This document shows positions 1 through 6,677 of a DNA stretch of 15,272 nt, piece after piece. The position numbers and the translations under genes were made by a program. The DNA comes from Spongiicolonus versatilis. GTDB lineage: Bacteria > Pseudomonadota > Gammaproteobacteria > Arenicellales > Spongiicolonaceae. Within the stretch, counting starts at the first letter, position 1. Every line of letters begins with the position of its first letter. The stretch lies in contig JAPYMU010000112.1 in NCBI GenBank assembly GCA_028286165.1, positions 1 through 15,272 on the forward strand, read 5' to 3'. The notes under the pieces were generated by a model, which ran no database searches, had not been told where the DNA came from, and was given only the letters and a program-made list of their open reading frames with translations.

Positions 1-1790
1 TCGGCGGCGGCGTTTTTGTTTTTGCGCGGCTTGCCGTTTTTCCAGCGGTAAAATCCGCGCGCGGTTTTTTTGCCGAGGTTTCCGGCCTGCACTTTGTCGA
101 GCAGGCTTTGCGGCACCGCCACTCCGAGGTTGCCCGCCACCGAGGCGCAGATGTCGAGGCCCACGGTGTCGGCCAGTTCCACCGGGCCCATGGGCATGCC
201 GAACTGCAGCACGGCGCGGTCCACCGTTTCGGCGGCGACGCCCTCACCCATCAGTTCCACCGCCTCCATCAGATACGGCGTCAGGATTCGGTTCACCAGA
301 AACCCCGGCGCGCTCTTCACCGGCAGCGGCAGCCGGTTGATGCGCCGCACAAATTCGGTGCCGCGCTGTACCGCCGCATCGGCGCTGTGCGCACCGCGCA
401 CCACTTCCACCAACTGCATGCGCGCCACCGGGTTGAAAAAATGCAGGCCGATTAAACGCTGCGGCTCGCGCAGCGCCGCGCCCAGGGTCTCCAGCGGAAT
501 GCTGGAGGTGTTGGTGGCGAGCAGCGCGCTTTTTGCCGCGCGGCTTTCCAGATTGCGGAACAGCGCGCACTTGGCTTCGGCGTCTTCGGCGATGGCTTCA
601 ATAATGACATCGGCGCGCGCCGCACCGTAGCCGGCCGGGTCGGGGGCGAACAAATCCAGCGCATGGGTGACGGCGCGCGGCCGGCGCAGTTTGCGGTGGA
701 AGAGTTTGGCCGCACGCGCCGTGGCGCGGGCCAGCGCGGCGGCGTCTGGATCTTCCACCGTCACCTGCAAACCGCACAGCGCGCACCACGCGGCAATGTC
801 GCCGCCCATGACGCCGGCGCCGACCACATGCACCCGGGGCGCCCGGTGAGCATCACCCCCGGCAGTTTTATTTTTGCCCGCGGATTTTAATTTTTCGCGC
901 AGGAAAAAAACACGCACTAAATTTTGCGCCGTGTCGGTGGCCAGCAGCCGCGCAACCGAGTCCGCTTCGGCGCGCAGCATCTGTTTTTCGCCGCCGCCGT
1001 GGCGCTCCCACAAATCAATCAGCGCGTGGGGCGCCGGGTAATGTTCCCGCGGCGCGCGCGCCGCCGCCTTGCGCCGCATGATGCGCGCAAAAAATTTCCG
1101 CGCCGGCAACGTACCGCCGAGCCGCGCGATGAAGCCGGCGCGCTGCCGGGCCGGGCGTTTTTCAACCACCAGCAGCGCCGCCCGCTCCAGGTGGCGGCGC
1201 GGCACCACCTGGTCCACCAATTTTAATTTGCGCGCATCGCGCGGGCGCAACGTGCGGCCGCTCAGCATCAGTTTCATGGCGGCCAACGGGCCGGCGATGC
1301 GCGCCAGCCGCGCGGTGCCGCCGAAGCCGGGGTGGATGCCGAGCAGAACTTCCGGCAGGCCAAGCCGCGCGCCGTCATCGTCCACGCACACGCGGTAGTC
1401 GCAGGCCAGCGCCAACTCCAAACCGCCGCCGAGGCAGTGGCCGTTAATCACCGCCACCGTCGGCGGCGGCAATGCGGCGATGCGCGCAAAGGTGCGGTGG
1501 GCGGCGCGCACCGTGGCGGCGGCGGCGGCAGTGTCGGTCATGCCGGCGAACTCGTTGACGTCGGCGCCGGCAATGAACACGCCGTCGCGCGCGCTGGTGA
1601 ACACCACGGCGGAAACGGCGCGGTCTTTGGCGACGGCATCCACCACATCGTCCAACTCGCGCATCACTTTGGTGGACAGAACATTGGCGCCGCCGCCGGC
1701 GACATCCAAAGTGACAGTGACGATGCCGGAAGCGTCGCGCGCGGTGCGCCAGTTGCCCGCGGCGGTGGCGGTGGCGGTGGTTGCAGTCAC
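1..1790 (-). CDS. fadJ: FadJ-type enoyl-CoA hydratase / 3-hydroxyacyl-CoA dehydrogenase (partial, C-terminus off the left edge)
   Basis: Bifunctional alpha subunit of fatty-acid beta-oxidation: hydrates trans-2-enoyl-CoA, then oxidises L-3-hydroxyacyl-CoA with NAD+. 596 codons are visible. The crotonase domain lies at residues ~20-210, with GHCLGGGLELALACDYR holding candidate catalytic Glu125 and a second Glu147 in LGLPEVLLG. The NAD-binding fold starts at ~319 (VHVVGAGVMGG), with dehydrogenase residues His450 (GLHFFNPVARMQ) and Glu462, and the C-terminal dehydrogenase domain begins near residue 490. Family members are ~710-730 residues, so about 120 are missing at the edge. I chose the GTG at 1790 because a GGGAG Shine-Dalgarno lies 10 bases upstream and no closer start exists. 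The first ~12 residues are a Thr/Ala low-complexity stretch encoded partly by tandem GGCGGT units (1761-1778, plus strand). It lies 15 bases after the thiolase stop, in the same frame. FadB is the alternative name; the FadI-like partner favours FadJ. Confidence 0.93.
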   Translation of the reverse strand, partial: MTATTATATAAGNWRTARDASGIVTVTLDVAGGGANVLSTKVMRELDDVVDAVAKDRAVSAVVFTSARDGVFIAGADVNEFAGMTDTAAAAATVRAAHRTFARIAALPPPTVAVINGHCLGGGLELALACDYRVCVDDDGARLGLPEVLLGIHPGFGGTARLARIAGPLAAMKLMLSGRTLRPRDARKLKLVDQVVPRRHLERAALLVVEKRPARQRAGFIARLGGTLPARKFFARIMRRKAAARAPREHYPAPHALIDLWERHGGGEKQMLRAEADSVARLLATDTAQNLVRVFFLREKLKSAGKNKTAGGDAHRAPRVHVVGAGVMGGDIAAWCALCGLQVTVEDPDAAALARATARAAKLFHRKLRRPRAVTHALDLFAPDPAGYGAARADVIIEAIAEDAEAKCALFRNLESRAAKSALLATNTSSIPLETLGAALREPQRLIGLHFFNPVARMQLVEVVRGAHSADAAVQRGTEFVRRINRLPLPVKSAPGFLVNRILTPYLMEAVELMGEGVAAETVDRAVLQFGMPMGPVELADTVGLDICASVAGNLGVAVPQSLLDKVQAGNLGKKTARGFYRWKNGKPRKNKNAAA

Positions 1791-1805
1791 GGAAGCGGCG
1801 CTCCC

Positions 1806-3146
1806 CTAATTAACAGTGACACTGCCGCTGCCGCCGGCGGTGGTGACGGGGGTGGCGGTGGCGTTGCTTTCGAGCAGCATGGAGCCGCCCTGGCCGCCGC
1901 CGATGCAGATGGCGGCGACGCCGCGCCTGGCGTTGCGGCCGGCCAAAGCGTGCAGCAGGTGCAGCACAATGCGCGCGCCGCTGGCGCCGACCGGGTGGCC
2001 GATGGCGACGCTGCCGCCGTCTACGTTAAGAATGTCGGTGCTGAGGTCGCCGATGGCGCCGTCGGCGCCGAGGTGCGCGCGGCAGTAATCGCGGTCGCGG
2101 AAGGCGGCGATGCAGCCGAGCACCTGGGCGGCGAAGGCTTCGTTGATTTCCCAGCAGTCCACATCGCCCAGGCGGAGTTTGTTGCGGCGCAGCAGCGGCG
2201 CGCTGGAGTGCACCGGGCCGAGTCCCATGTGCGCCGGGTCCAGCGCGGCCCATTCGCTGTCCACGATGCGGCCGAGGACGGTGAAGTTGTGGCGGCGCAC
2301 CGCGGCCTCGCCGGCGAGCAGCAGCAGGGCCGCGCCGTCGGTGACTTGCGCGCTGTTGCCGGCGGTGACGCTGCCAACGCCGGGGTCAAACACCGGCTTC
2401 AGCGCGGCGAGTTTTTCCATGGTGGTGTCGCGGCGCAAACCGTCATCGGCGTCGTGAACTTCCCCCCCGGCGTCAAACAGCGGGTGGACTTCACCGAGCC
2501 GGCCGTGGTCAATGGCGTCAGCAAGGCGGCGGTGACTCTGCAGCGCAAATTCATCCATGGCGTCGCGGGTGACGGCGAAACGGCGGGCCACATTCTCGGC
2601 GGTCTGGCCCATGCTCAGGCCGGTGACCGGGTCGCGCAGGCCGCGCAGGAGGGCAATCACCGGTTTGAAGTGCGCCGGGCGCAGCGCGGCCAGTGCGCGC
2701 AGTTTGGCGCTGAGGGTGCGCGCGCGCGCCCACCCGCCGAGCCAGCCGGCCAGCGCGCGGCTCCACAAAATGGGAATGTGACTCATGGACTCGACGCCGC
2801 CGGCCAGCACCAGCGATGCGCGGCCCATGGCGATGTCGGCGGCCGCGGTGTCCACCGCCTGCATGCCGCTGGCGCAGTTGCGGTGCACGGTCCACGCCGG
2901 AACGTGGTCGCCGATGCCGAGCCGCAGCGTCACGATGCGCGCGATGTTGGCCTCGTCGGCGCCGGCGACGACATTGCCGAGGATGACTTCGTCGATTTCG
3001 CCGGGGTCAAAACCGTGCCGCGCCAGCAGCGGCCGGCCGGCGGCCACCGCAAGGTCGGCGGCGGTGAACGGGCCGGGGCGGCCGCGGGCTTTCAGAAACG
3101 GCGTGCGGCAGCCGTCAACGACGTAAACCGCTTGGGGGAACTGCAT
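1806..3146 (-). CDS. fadI: FadI-type acetyl-CoA C-acyltransferase (thiolase)
   Basis: Thiolase of 446 residues that cleaves 3-ketoacyl-CoA to acetyl-CoA and a shortened acyl-CoA, the last beta-oxidation step. The full thiolase set is visible: nucleophile Cys91 in NCASGMQ, the NEAFA motif at 335-339, His384 in GGSVAIGHPVGASG and the C-terminal catalytic Cys414 in CIGGGQG. Length and features such as RTLSAKLRAL and TGLSMGQTAE resemble FadI (~436 residues) more than the shorter FadA (~390). After the last core strand (SMLLE) there is an unusual ~20-residue tail rich in Thr, Ala, Gly and Ser, ending at TAG. It starts 15 bases downstream of the LysM lipoprotein gene and is followed after 15 bases by the FadJ-type gene, so the three are probably one transcript. 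A biosynthetic acetoacetyl-CoA thiolase is possible, but the neighbouring alpha subunit argues for degradation. Confidence 0.93.
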   Translation of the reverse strand: MQFPQAVYVVDGCRTPFLKARGRPGPFTAADLAVAAGRPLLARHGFDPGEIDEVILGNVVAGADEANIARIVTLRLGIGDHVPAWTVHRNCASGMQAVDTAAADIAMGRASLVLAGGVESMSHIPILWSRALAGWLGGWARARTLSAKLRALAALRPAHFKPVIALLRGLRDPVTGLSMGQTAENVARRFAVTRDAMDEFALQSHRRLADAIDHGRLGEVHPLFDAGGEVHDADDGLRRDTTMEKLAALKPVFDPGVGSVTAGNSAQVTDGAALLLLAGEAAVRRHNFTVLGRIVDSEWAALDPAHMGLGPVHSSAPLLRRNKLRLGDVDCWEINEAFAAQVLGCIAAFRDRDYCRAHLGADGAIGDLSTDILNVDGGSVAIGHPVGASGARIVLHLLHALAGRNARRGVAAICIGGGQGGSMLLESNATATPVTTAGGSGSVTVN

Positions 3147-3161
3147 TCTCGCAGGCTGGCG

Positions 3162-3533
3162 TCACTGCAAGGCGGCCGGATTGGCGACGCAGCGCCCTTC
3201 GCGGTCGCGCCAGACTTTCAGCACCTGGCCAATGTAGATTTTGTTCACATCTTCCAGGCCGCTGGCTTCCTGAATCATGGGCACCGTCACCTTCCAGTGC
3301 TGCCCGCGGCATTCTTCGGTGGCGATGTCAATCATGGTTTCGCCGGCGATGATGGGCGCGAGGCTGACCAGTTTGGGGAACTCGGGCTCGGCTTCCATCG
3401 CCGCCGGCTCCGGTTCCTGCACCGGCGCCGGCGCCGGCTCTTCCATCCGCTCTTCTTTCTGCGTCAACGCCGGCGCACATGCAACGGCCAGCAGAAAAGC
3501 AAAAGCGGTGATAAGGTGAGTGGTGAATTTCAT
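3162..3533 (-). CDS. Small LysM-domain lipoprotein
   Basis: Predicted exported protein of 123 residues. Residues 1-18 form a signal peptide (MKF, hydrophobic core AFAFLLAVA) followed by Cys19. The lipobox is imperfect (A-V-A-C, without Leu at -3), so lipidation is likely but not certain. Residues ~28-55 are a Pro/Glu/Ala linker typical of periplasmic tethers. Residues ~57-107 match a LysM module (AGETMIDIATEE near its start, YIGQVLKVW at its end), which in this family binds peptidoglycan glycan strands. The start at 3533 is set by a GAGGA Shine-Dalgarno just upstream and by the signal peptide; longer in-frame extensions run antisense into trmB. It is the first gene of a row leading into the thiolase and FadJ genes, an unexpected partner for beta-oxidation. 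A role in envelope anchoring is inferred only from the domain. Confidence 0.85.
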   Translation of the reverse strand: MKFTTHLITAFAFLLAVACAPALTQKEERMEEPAPAPVQEPEPAAMEAEPEFPKLVSLAPIIAGETMIDIATEECRGQHWKVTVPMIQEASGLEDVNKIYIGQVLKVWRDREGRCVANPAALQ

Positions 3534-3553
3534 GGAGAATTCCTCGTTGTGAG

Positions 3554-3581
3554 TTGGCGGATTTGCGCCGGCGATTATAAT
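3554..3581 (+). promoter_or_regulatory. sigma70-type promoter for trmB
   Basis: TTGGCG (3554-3559), a 16-base spacer, then a perfect TATAAT (3576-3581). Transcription would start near 3588, only a few bases ahead of the GGAGGG ribosome site (3590-3595) and the GTG start at 3601. The -10 core ATTATAAT (3574-3581) is its own reverse complement, so a TATAAT also faces the LysM lipoprotein gene, though I see no good -35 on that side. Confidence 0.6.
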
Positions 3582-3600
3582 CCATCGGCGGAGGGCGCGA

Positions 3601-4329
3601 GTGAAAAATTCGGATGCCGATTTTTGCGGCCGGCCGGCGCATGAGGCGGTCGCGGCGCGCGGCCGCATTCGCAGTTTTGTGCGCCGCGAGGGCCGCATGA
3701 CGCCGGCCCAGCGGCGCGCGCTGGCCGAGTTGTGGCCGCAGTTCGGCATTGCGCCGGGCAGCGGTTTGCTTTCGCCGCAGGCGGTGTTCGGGCGGCGCGC
3801 GCCGCTGGCGCTGGAAATTGGCTTCGGCAACGGCGAGGCCCTGGCGCAACTGGCCGGGCAACGGCCGGAGTGGAATTTTATCGGCATGGAAGTGCACCGC
3901 CCCGGCATCGGCGCGCTGCTGCGCAAACTTCACCAGCAGTCGCTGTCCAATGTGCGCGTCATCTGCGCCGATGCGGCGGCGGCGCTGTGCGACAGCATTC
4001 CCGATGCTTCGCTGGATTTGCTGATGCTGTTTTTTCCCGACCCGTGGCCGAAGAAACGCCACCACAAACGCCGCCTGGTGCAGGAAGATTTCGCCGCCCT
4101 GTGCTGCCGCAAACTGCGCCCCGGCGGCATGCTGCACGCCGCCACCGACTGGCGCGACTACGCGGTGCAGATGATGGAAGTGTTCAGCGCCTGCCCGCAA
4201 CTGCAAAACACCGCCGGCGAAAACCGCTACGGCAAACGCCCGCCCCACCGCCCGGTCACGCGCTTTGAAAAACGCGGCGCCGGACTCGGCCACGCCACGT
4301 TGGATTTAATTTTTATCCGGCGCGGCTGA
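3601..4329 (+). CDS. trmB: tRNA (guanine-N7-)-methyltransferase TrmB
   Basis: S-adenosylmethionine-dependent enzyme that methylates N7 of G46 in the tRNA variable loop, in the cytoplasm. The 242-residue product has the expected family length. The SAM-binding loop is LEIGFGNGE (71-79). The TrmB signature FFPDPWPKKRHHKRR lies at 144-158, and the C-terminal TRFEKRG (220-226) is the conserved substrate-side motif. ATDWRDYA (181-188) is also typical. The GTG start at 3601 is supported by GGAGGG five bases upstream; an internal ATG at codon 33 would also leave the fold intact. The gene is divergent from the LysM lipoprotein gene with 67 bases between starts, and appears to be transcribed alone because a separate promoter precedes the next gene. 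Confidence 0.96.
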   Translation: MKNSDADFCGRPAHEAVAARGRIRSFVRREGRMTPAQRRALAELWPQFGIAPGSGLLSPQAVFGRRAPLALEIGFGNGEALAQLAGQRPEWNFIGMEVHRPGIGALLRKLHQQSLSNVRVICADAAAALCDSIPDASLDLLMLFFPDPWPKKRHHKRRLVQEDFAALCCRKLRPGGMLHAATDWRDYAVQMMEVFSACPQLQNTAGENRYGKRPPHRPVTRFEKRGAGLGHATLDLIFIRRG

Positions 4330-4351
4330 ACGGTGCGCGTTGCGGTTTTTG

Positions 4352-4380
4352 TTGACCCGCCGGCGGCCGCCGCTTACAAT
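4352..4380 (+). promoter_or_regulatory. sigma70-type promoter for the sugar-gene operon
   Basis: TTGACC (4352-4357) and TACAAT (4375-4380) with an ideal 17-base spacer, in the 74-base gap between trmB and the glycoside-hydrolase-like gene. Start of transcription is expected near 4387; the ATG is at 4404, with AGGA at 4396-4399 as ribosome site. Confidence 0.65.
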
Positions 4381-4403
4381 CCCGCCGCCGAAAACAGGAC
4401 AAC

Positions 4404-5474
4404 ATGAGCACTTCCGACCACGACTGGTGGGACCCGCATTCCGAACAGCCCTACGCACTGCCCGAAGCGCAAAAACCACGGGCGGCGGCGGGCAACGTCA
4501 ATGAATACCTGCGCGTTTTGTTCACCGCGCTGGGCCTGGCGCCGGCCATCGCCTGGCGCTACCTTCACCGCCGGCGCGGCGCGCTGCGGCCGGCGGCGGA
4601 TTCTTTTATCGGCCTCAGCGTCTCCCCCAGCCCCGGCCACGGCGCCGCCGTCACCGAGATGGTGGAGGAACTCGGCGCGCAAAAACTTTTAATCCGCGTG
4701 CCGTCCTGGGACGAAAAGGAAATGGAAAACCGCGCGCGCTTTGCCGAAAGTTTTCGCGGGCGCGAACTGCTGATTAACATTTTGCAAAACCGCCACAGCG
4801 TGCTTGACAAAAAACACTGGCGGCGCGCCGTTGAAAAAACCTTCACCGCCTTCGCGCCCTCGGCCTCCGATTTCCAAATCGGCAACGCCATCAACCGCAG
4901 CAAGTGGGGCTGCCGGCACAGCGGCGACTATCTGGATTTAATGGAGATCGCCCACCGCGAGAAAAAAAAATTCCCCGGCATTCGCCTGTTCGGCACCTCG
5001 GTCATTGATTTTGAACCGCTGGTCATCCTCCGCACCCTGGTCAACCGCCGCCGCTACCGCCAGCACGGCTGCGCACTGCAGATGTACGTAGACCGCCGCG
5101 GCGCGCCCGAGCGGCGGCAGTTCGGCGTGTTCAACCTGCACAACAAACTGCGCCTGGCCGCCGCGCTGCTGGCGCTGTCCAACCGTTCGGAAAAAAAATT
5201 GTGGGTCACCGAAACCAACTGGCCGCTGCGCGGCACCGAGCCTTACACCCCCACCAGCGCCTGCCCCACGGTCAGCGAGGAAACCCAGGCCCAATACCTC
5301 ACGCGCTATTACCAAATCGCCCACCGCAGCGGATTCGTGGAGCGCGTTTACTGGTGGCAACTCATCAACCCCGGCTACGGTCTGGTGGACCACCGCGGCG
5401 GCGCCTTGCGCAAGATGCCGTCCTACCACGCATTCAAAAACCTGCGCGCAAGTTTGCAGGACGGCGCGCGCTGA
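4404..5474 (+). CDS. TIM-barrel glycoside-hydrolase-like protein
   Basis: 356-residue protein resembling clan GH-A glycoside hydrolases (TIM barrels) often found in polysaccharide loci; substrate unknown. Barrel-like elements in order are FIGLSVSPSPGHG (68-80), KLLIRVPSW (94-102), ELLINILQNR (121-130), DFQIGNAINRSKWG (156-169), IRLFGTSVIDFE (193-204), LWVTETNWP (266-274) and a final VYWWQLINPGYGLVD (315-329). Glu270 in TETNW sits where the nucleophile is expected. At the usual acid/base position (Asn-Glu after strand 4) the sequence reads Asn161-Ala162, so a standard retaining mechanism is doubtful. No signal peptide is seen; residues 36-50 are mildly hydrophobic. It is the first gene behind a strong promoter and lies 45 bases before the aminotransferase gene, which suggests a role in making or trimming a cell-surface glycan. 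The family call rests on motif layout, not on a database match. Confidence 0.6.
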   Translation: MSTSDHDWWDPHSEQPYALPEAQKPRAAAGNVNEYLRVLFTALGLAPAIAWRYLHRRRGALRPAADSFIGLSVSPSPGHGAAVTEMVEELGAQKLLIRVPSWDEKEMENRARFAESFRGRELLINILQNRHSVLDKKHWRRAVEKTFTAFAPSASDFQIGNAINRSKWGCRHSGDYLDLMEIAHREKKKFPGIRLFGTSVIDFEPLVILRTLVNRRRYRQHGCALQMYVDRRGAPERRQFGVFNLHNKLRLAAALLALSNRSEKKLWVTETNWPLRGTEPYTPTSACPTVSEETQAQYLTRYYQIAHRSGFVERVYWWQLINPGYGLVDHRGGALRKMPSYHAFKNLRASLQDGAR

Positions 5475-5483
5475 GCGGCGCGC

Positions 5484-5489
5484 TATAAT
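5484..5489 (+). promoter_or_regulatory. Possible -10 element upstream of the aminotransferase gene
   Basis: A perfect TATAAT in otherwise GC-rich DNA, 30 bases before the TTG start at 5520. No convincing -35 hexamer lies at 16-18 bases (the nearest TTGCAG is 24 bases away), so this is at best a weak internal promoter that could raise expression of the two downstream sugar genes. Confidence 0.3.
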
Positions 5490-5519
5490 GCGGGCCGGTG
5501 AACATTCGAGCGGCGCCAA

Positions 5520-6677
5520 TTGAACATTCCCCTGGTCGACATTAAGGCCCAGTTCCACCGCATCGGTGGCGACGTGCGGCGGGCGGTGGACCAAGTCTGG
5601 GCGCACGGGCGGTTCCTCATGGGCCCGGAGATCACCGAACTGGAAACCCGCCTCGCCGAGCGCGCCGGGGTGCGCCACTGCGTCACCTGCTCCAGCGGCA
5701 CCGACGCGCTGCTGATGGCGCTGATGGCGCACGAAGTCGGCGCCGGCGATGCGGTGTTCACCACGCCGTTCACTTTCATCTCCAGCGCCGAGGTGATGGC
5801 GCTGCTCGGCGCGACGCCGGTGTTCGTGGACATTGACCCGCGCACGTTTAATATGGACCCGGAAAAATTCGCCGCCGCGCTCCACTCGGTAAAGCGCGAA
5901 AACCGCCTGCGGGCCCGCGGCGTCATTGCGGTGGACCTGTTCGGCCTGCCGGCCGAGCACGGCGCCATCGGCGGCATTGCCGGCGGGCACGGTTTGTTCA
6001 CCCTCGCCGACGCCGCGCAAAGTTTCGGCGCCGCTTTGCACGGCAAAAGCGCCGCCGCCCAGGCCCACGCCGCCGCCACCAGTTTCTACCCCACCAAACC
6101 GCTGGCCGCGGCCGGCGATGGCGGCGCCGTGTTCACCGATGACGCCGGGTTTGCCGAAAAACTCCGCTCCATTCGCGTGCACGGACAAGGCGCCGACAAA
6201 TACGACAACATCCGCCTCGGCCTGACGGCGCGGCTGGACACCGTGCAGGCGGCGGTGCTGCTGTGCAAACTGCGGGTGTTTGACGAAGAACTTGCGCGGC
6301 GCGAAGAGATCGCGCGCCGGTACACCAAACAACTGAACGCAAAAACCGGCGGTGCGGTGCAGGCGCCGTTTGTGCCGCCGCACTGCCGCAGCGCGTGGGC
6401 GCAGTATTCCATTTTATGCGGCAACCGCGATTCGGTACGCCGCAGTCTGGACGCCGCCGGCATCGGCAACGCGGTCTACTACAAAACCTGCCTGCACCAG
6501 ATGCGCGTCTTCGCCGCGTCAGGGTACGCCGCCGGCGATTTCCCGGCGGCCGAGGACTGCGCGCGGCGCATCCTCAGTTTGCCCATGCATCCGTACTTGC
6601 AGCCGCAACAGGTGGACCGCGTGGCGGACGCCGTCGCCCAAGCCGTCACCGAAACCGCAAACGGAAGCAACGGTTGA
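5520..6677 (+). CDS. DegT/DnrJ/EryC1/StrS-family sugar aminotransferase, WbpE-like
   Basis: PLP-dependent transaminase that places an amino group on a keto-sugar nucleotide. Residues 1-12 (NIPLVDIKAQF) are the family N-terminus; CSSGTDALLMAL (57-68) binds the cofactor phosphate; Asp164 in LADAAQSFGA pairs with the PLP ring nitrogen; Lys193 in SFYPTKPL is the Schiff-base lysine, followed by GDGGAVFTDD. The TKPL-type context resembles WbpE, which acts on UDP-3-keto-GlcNAcA with glutamate as donor, but the exact substrate is inferred. Length is 385 residues against ~360 for WbpE. The start is TTG at 5520: no ATG or GTG is in frame upstream before a stop, and the next residues fit the family start. 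Its stop overlaps the TTG start of the dehydrogenase gene, so the two are translationally coupled. C-terminal ~10 residues are polar and poorly conserved. Confidence 0.9.
   Translation: MNIPLVDIKAQFHRIGGDVRRAVDQVWAHGRFLMGPEITELETRLAERAGVRHCVTCSSGTDALLMALMAHEVGAGDAVFTTPFTFISSAEVMALLGATPVFVDIDPRTFNMDPEKFAAALHSVKRENRLRARGVIAVDLFGLPAEHGAIGGIAGGHGLFTLADAAQSFGAALHGKSAAAQAHAAATSFYPTKPLAAAGDGGAVFTDDAGFAEKLRSIRVHGQGADKYDNIRLGLTARLDTVQAAVLLCKLRVFDEELARREEIARRYTKQLNAKTGGAVQAPFVPPHCRSAWAQYSILCGNRDSVRRSLDAAGIGNAVYYKTCLHQMRVFAASGYAAGDFPAAEDCARRILSLPMHPYLQPQQVDRVADAVAQAVTETANGSNG

Noticed and set aside
1761..1778. Three GGCGGT units as a phase-variable microsatellite
   Set aside because: Only three hexamer units, which keep frame if they vary; better explained as coding for the Thr-Ala linker.
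1332..3644. 770-codon open frame on the plus strand
   Set aside because: It is antisense to the thiolase and FadJ genes, which have complete family motifs. Its protein is Gly/Ala/His-rich without recognisable domains, as expected for an antisense frame in GC-rich DNA.
4938..6383. 481-codon open frame on the minus strand
   Set aside because: Antisense to the glycoside-hydrolase-like and aminotransferase genes, with no family motif.
6395..6673. Longer N-terminus for the WbpA-like dehydrogenase
   Set aside because: The frame is open but overlays the conserved C-terminus of the aminotransferase, is Arg-rich, and the TTG at 6674 with GGAAG fits the family start.
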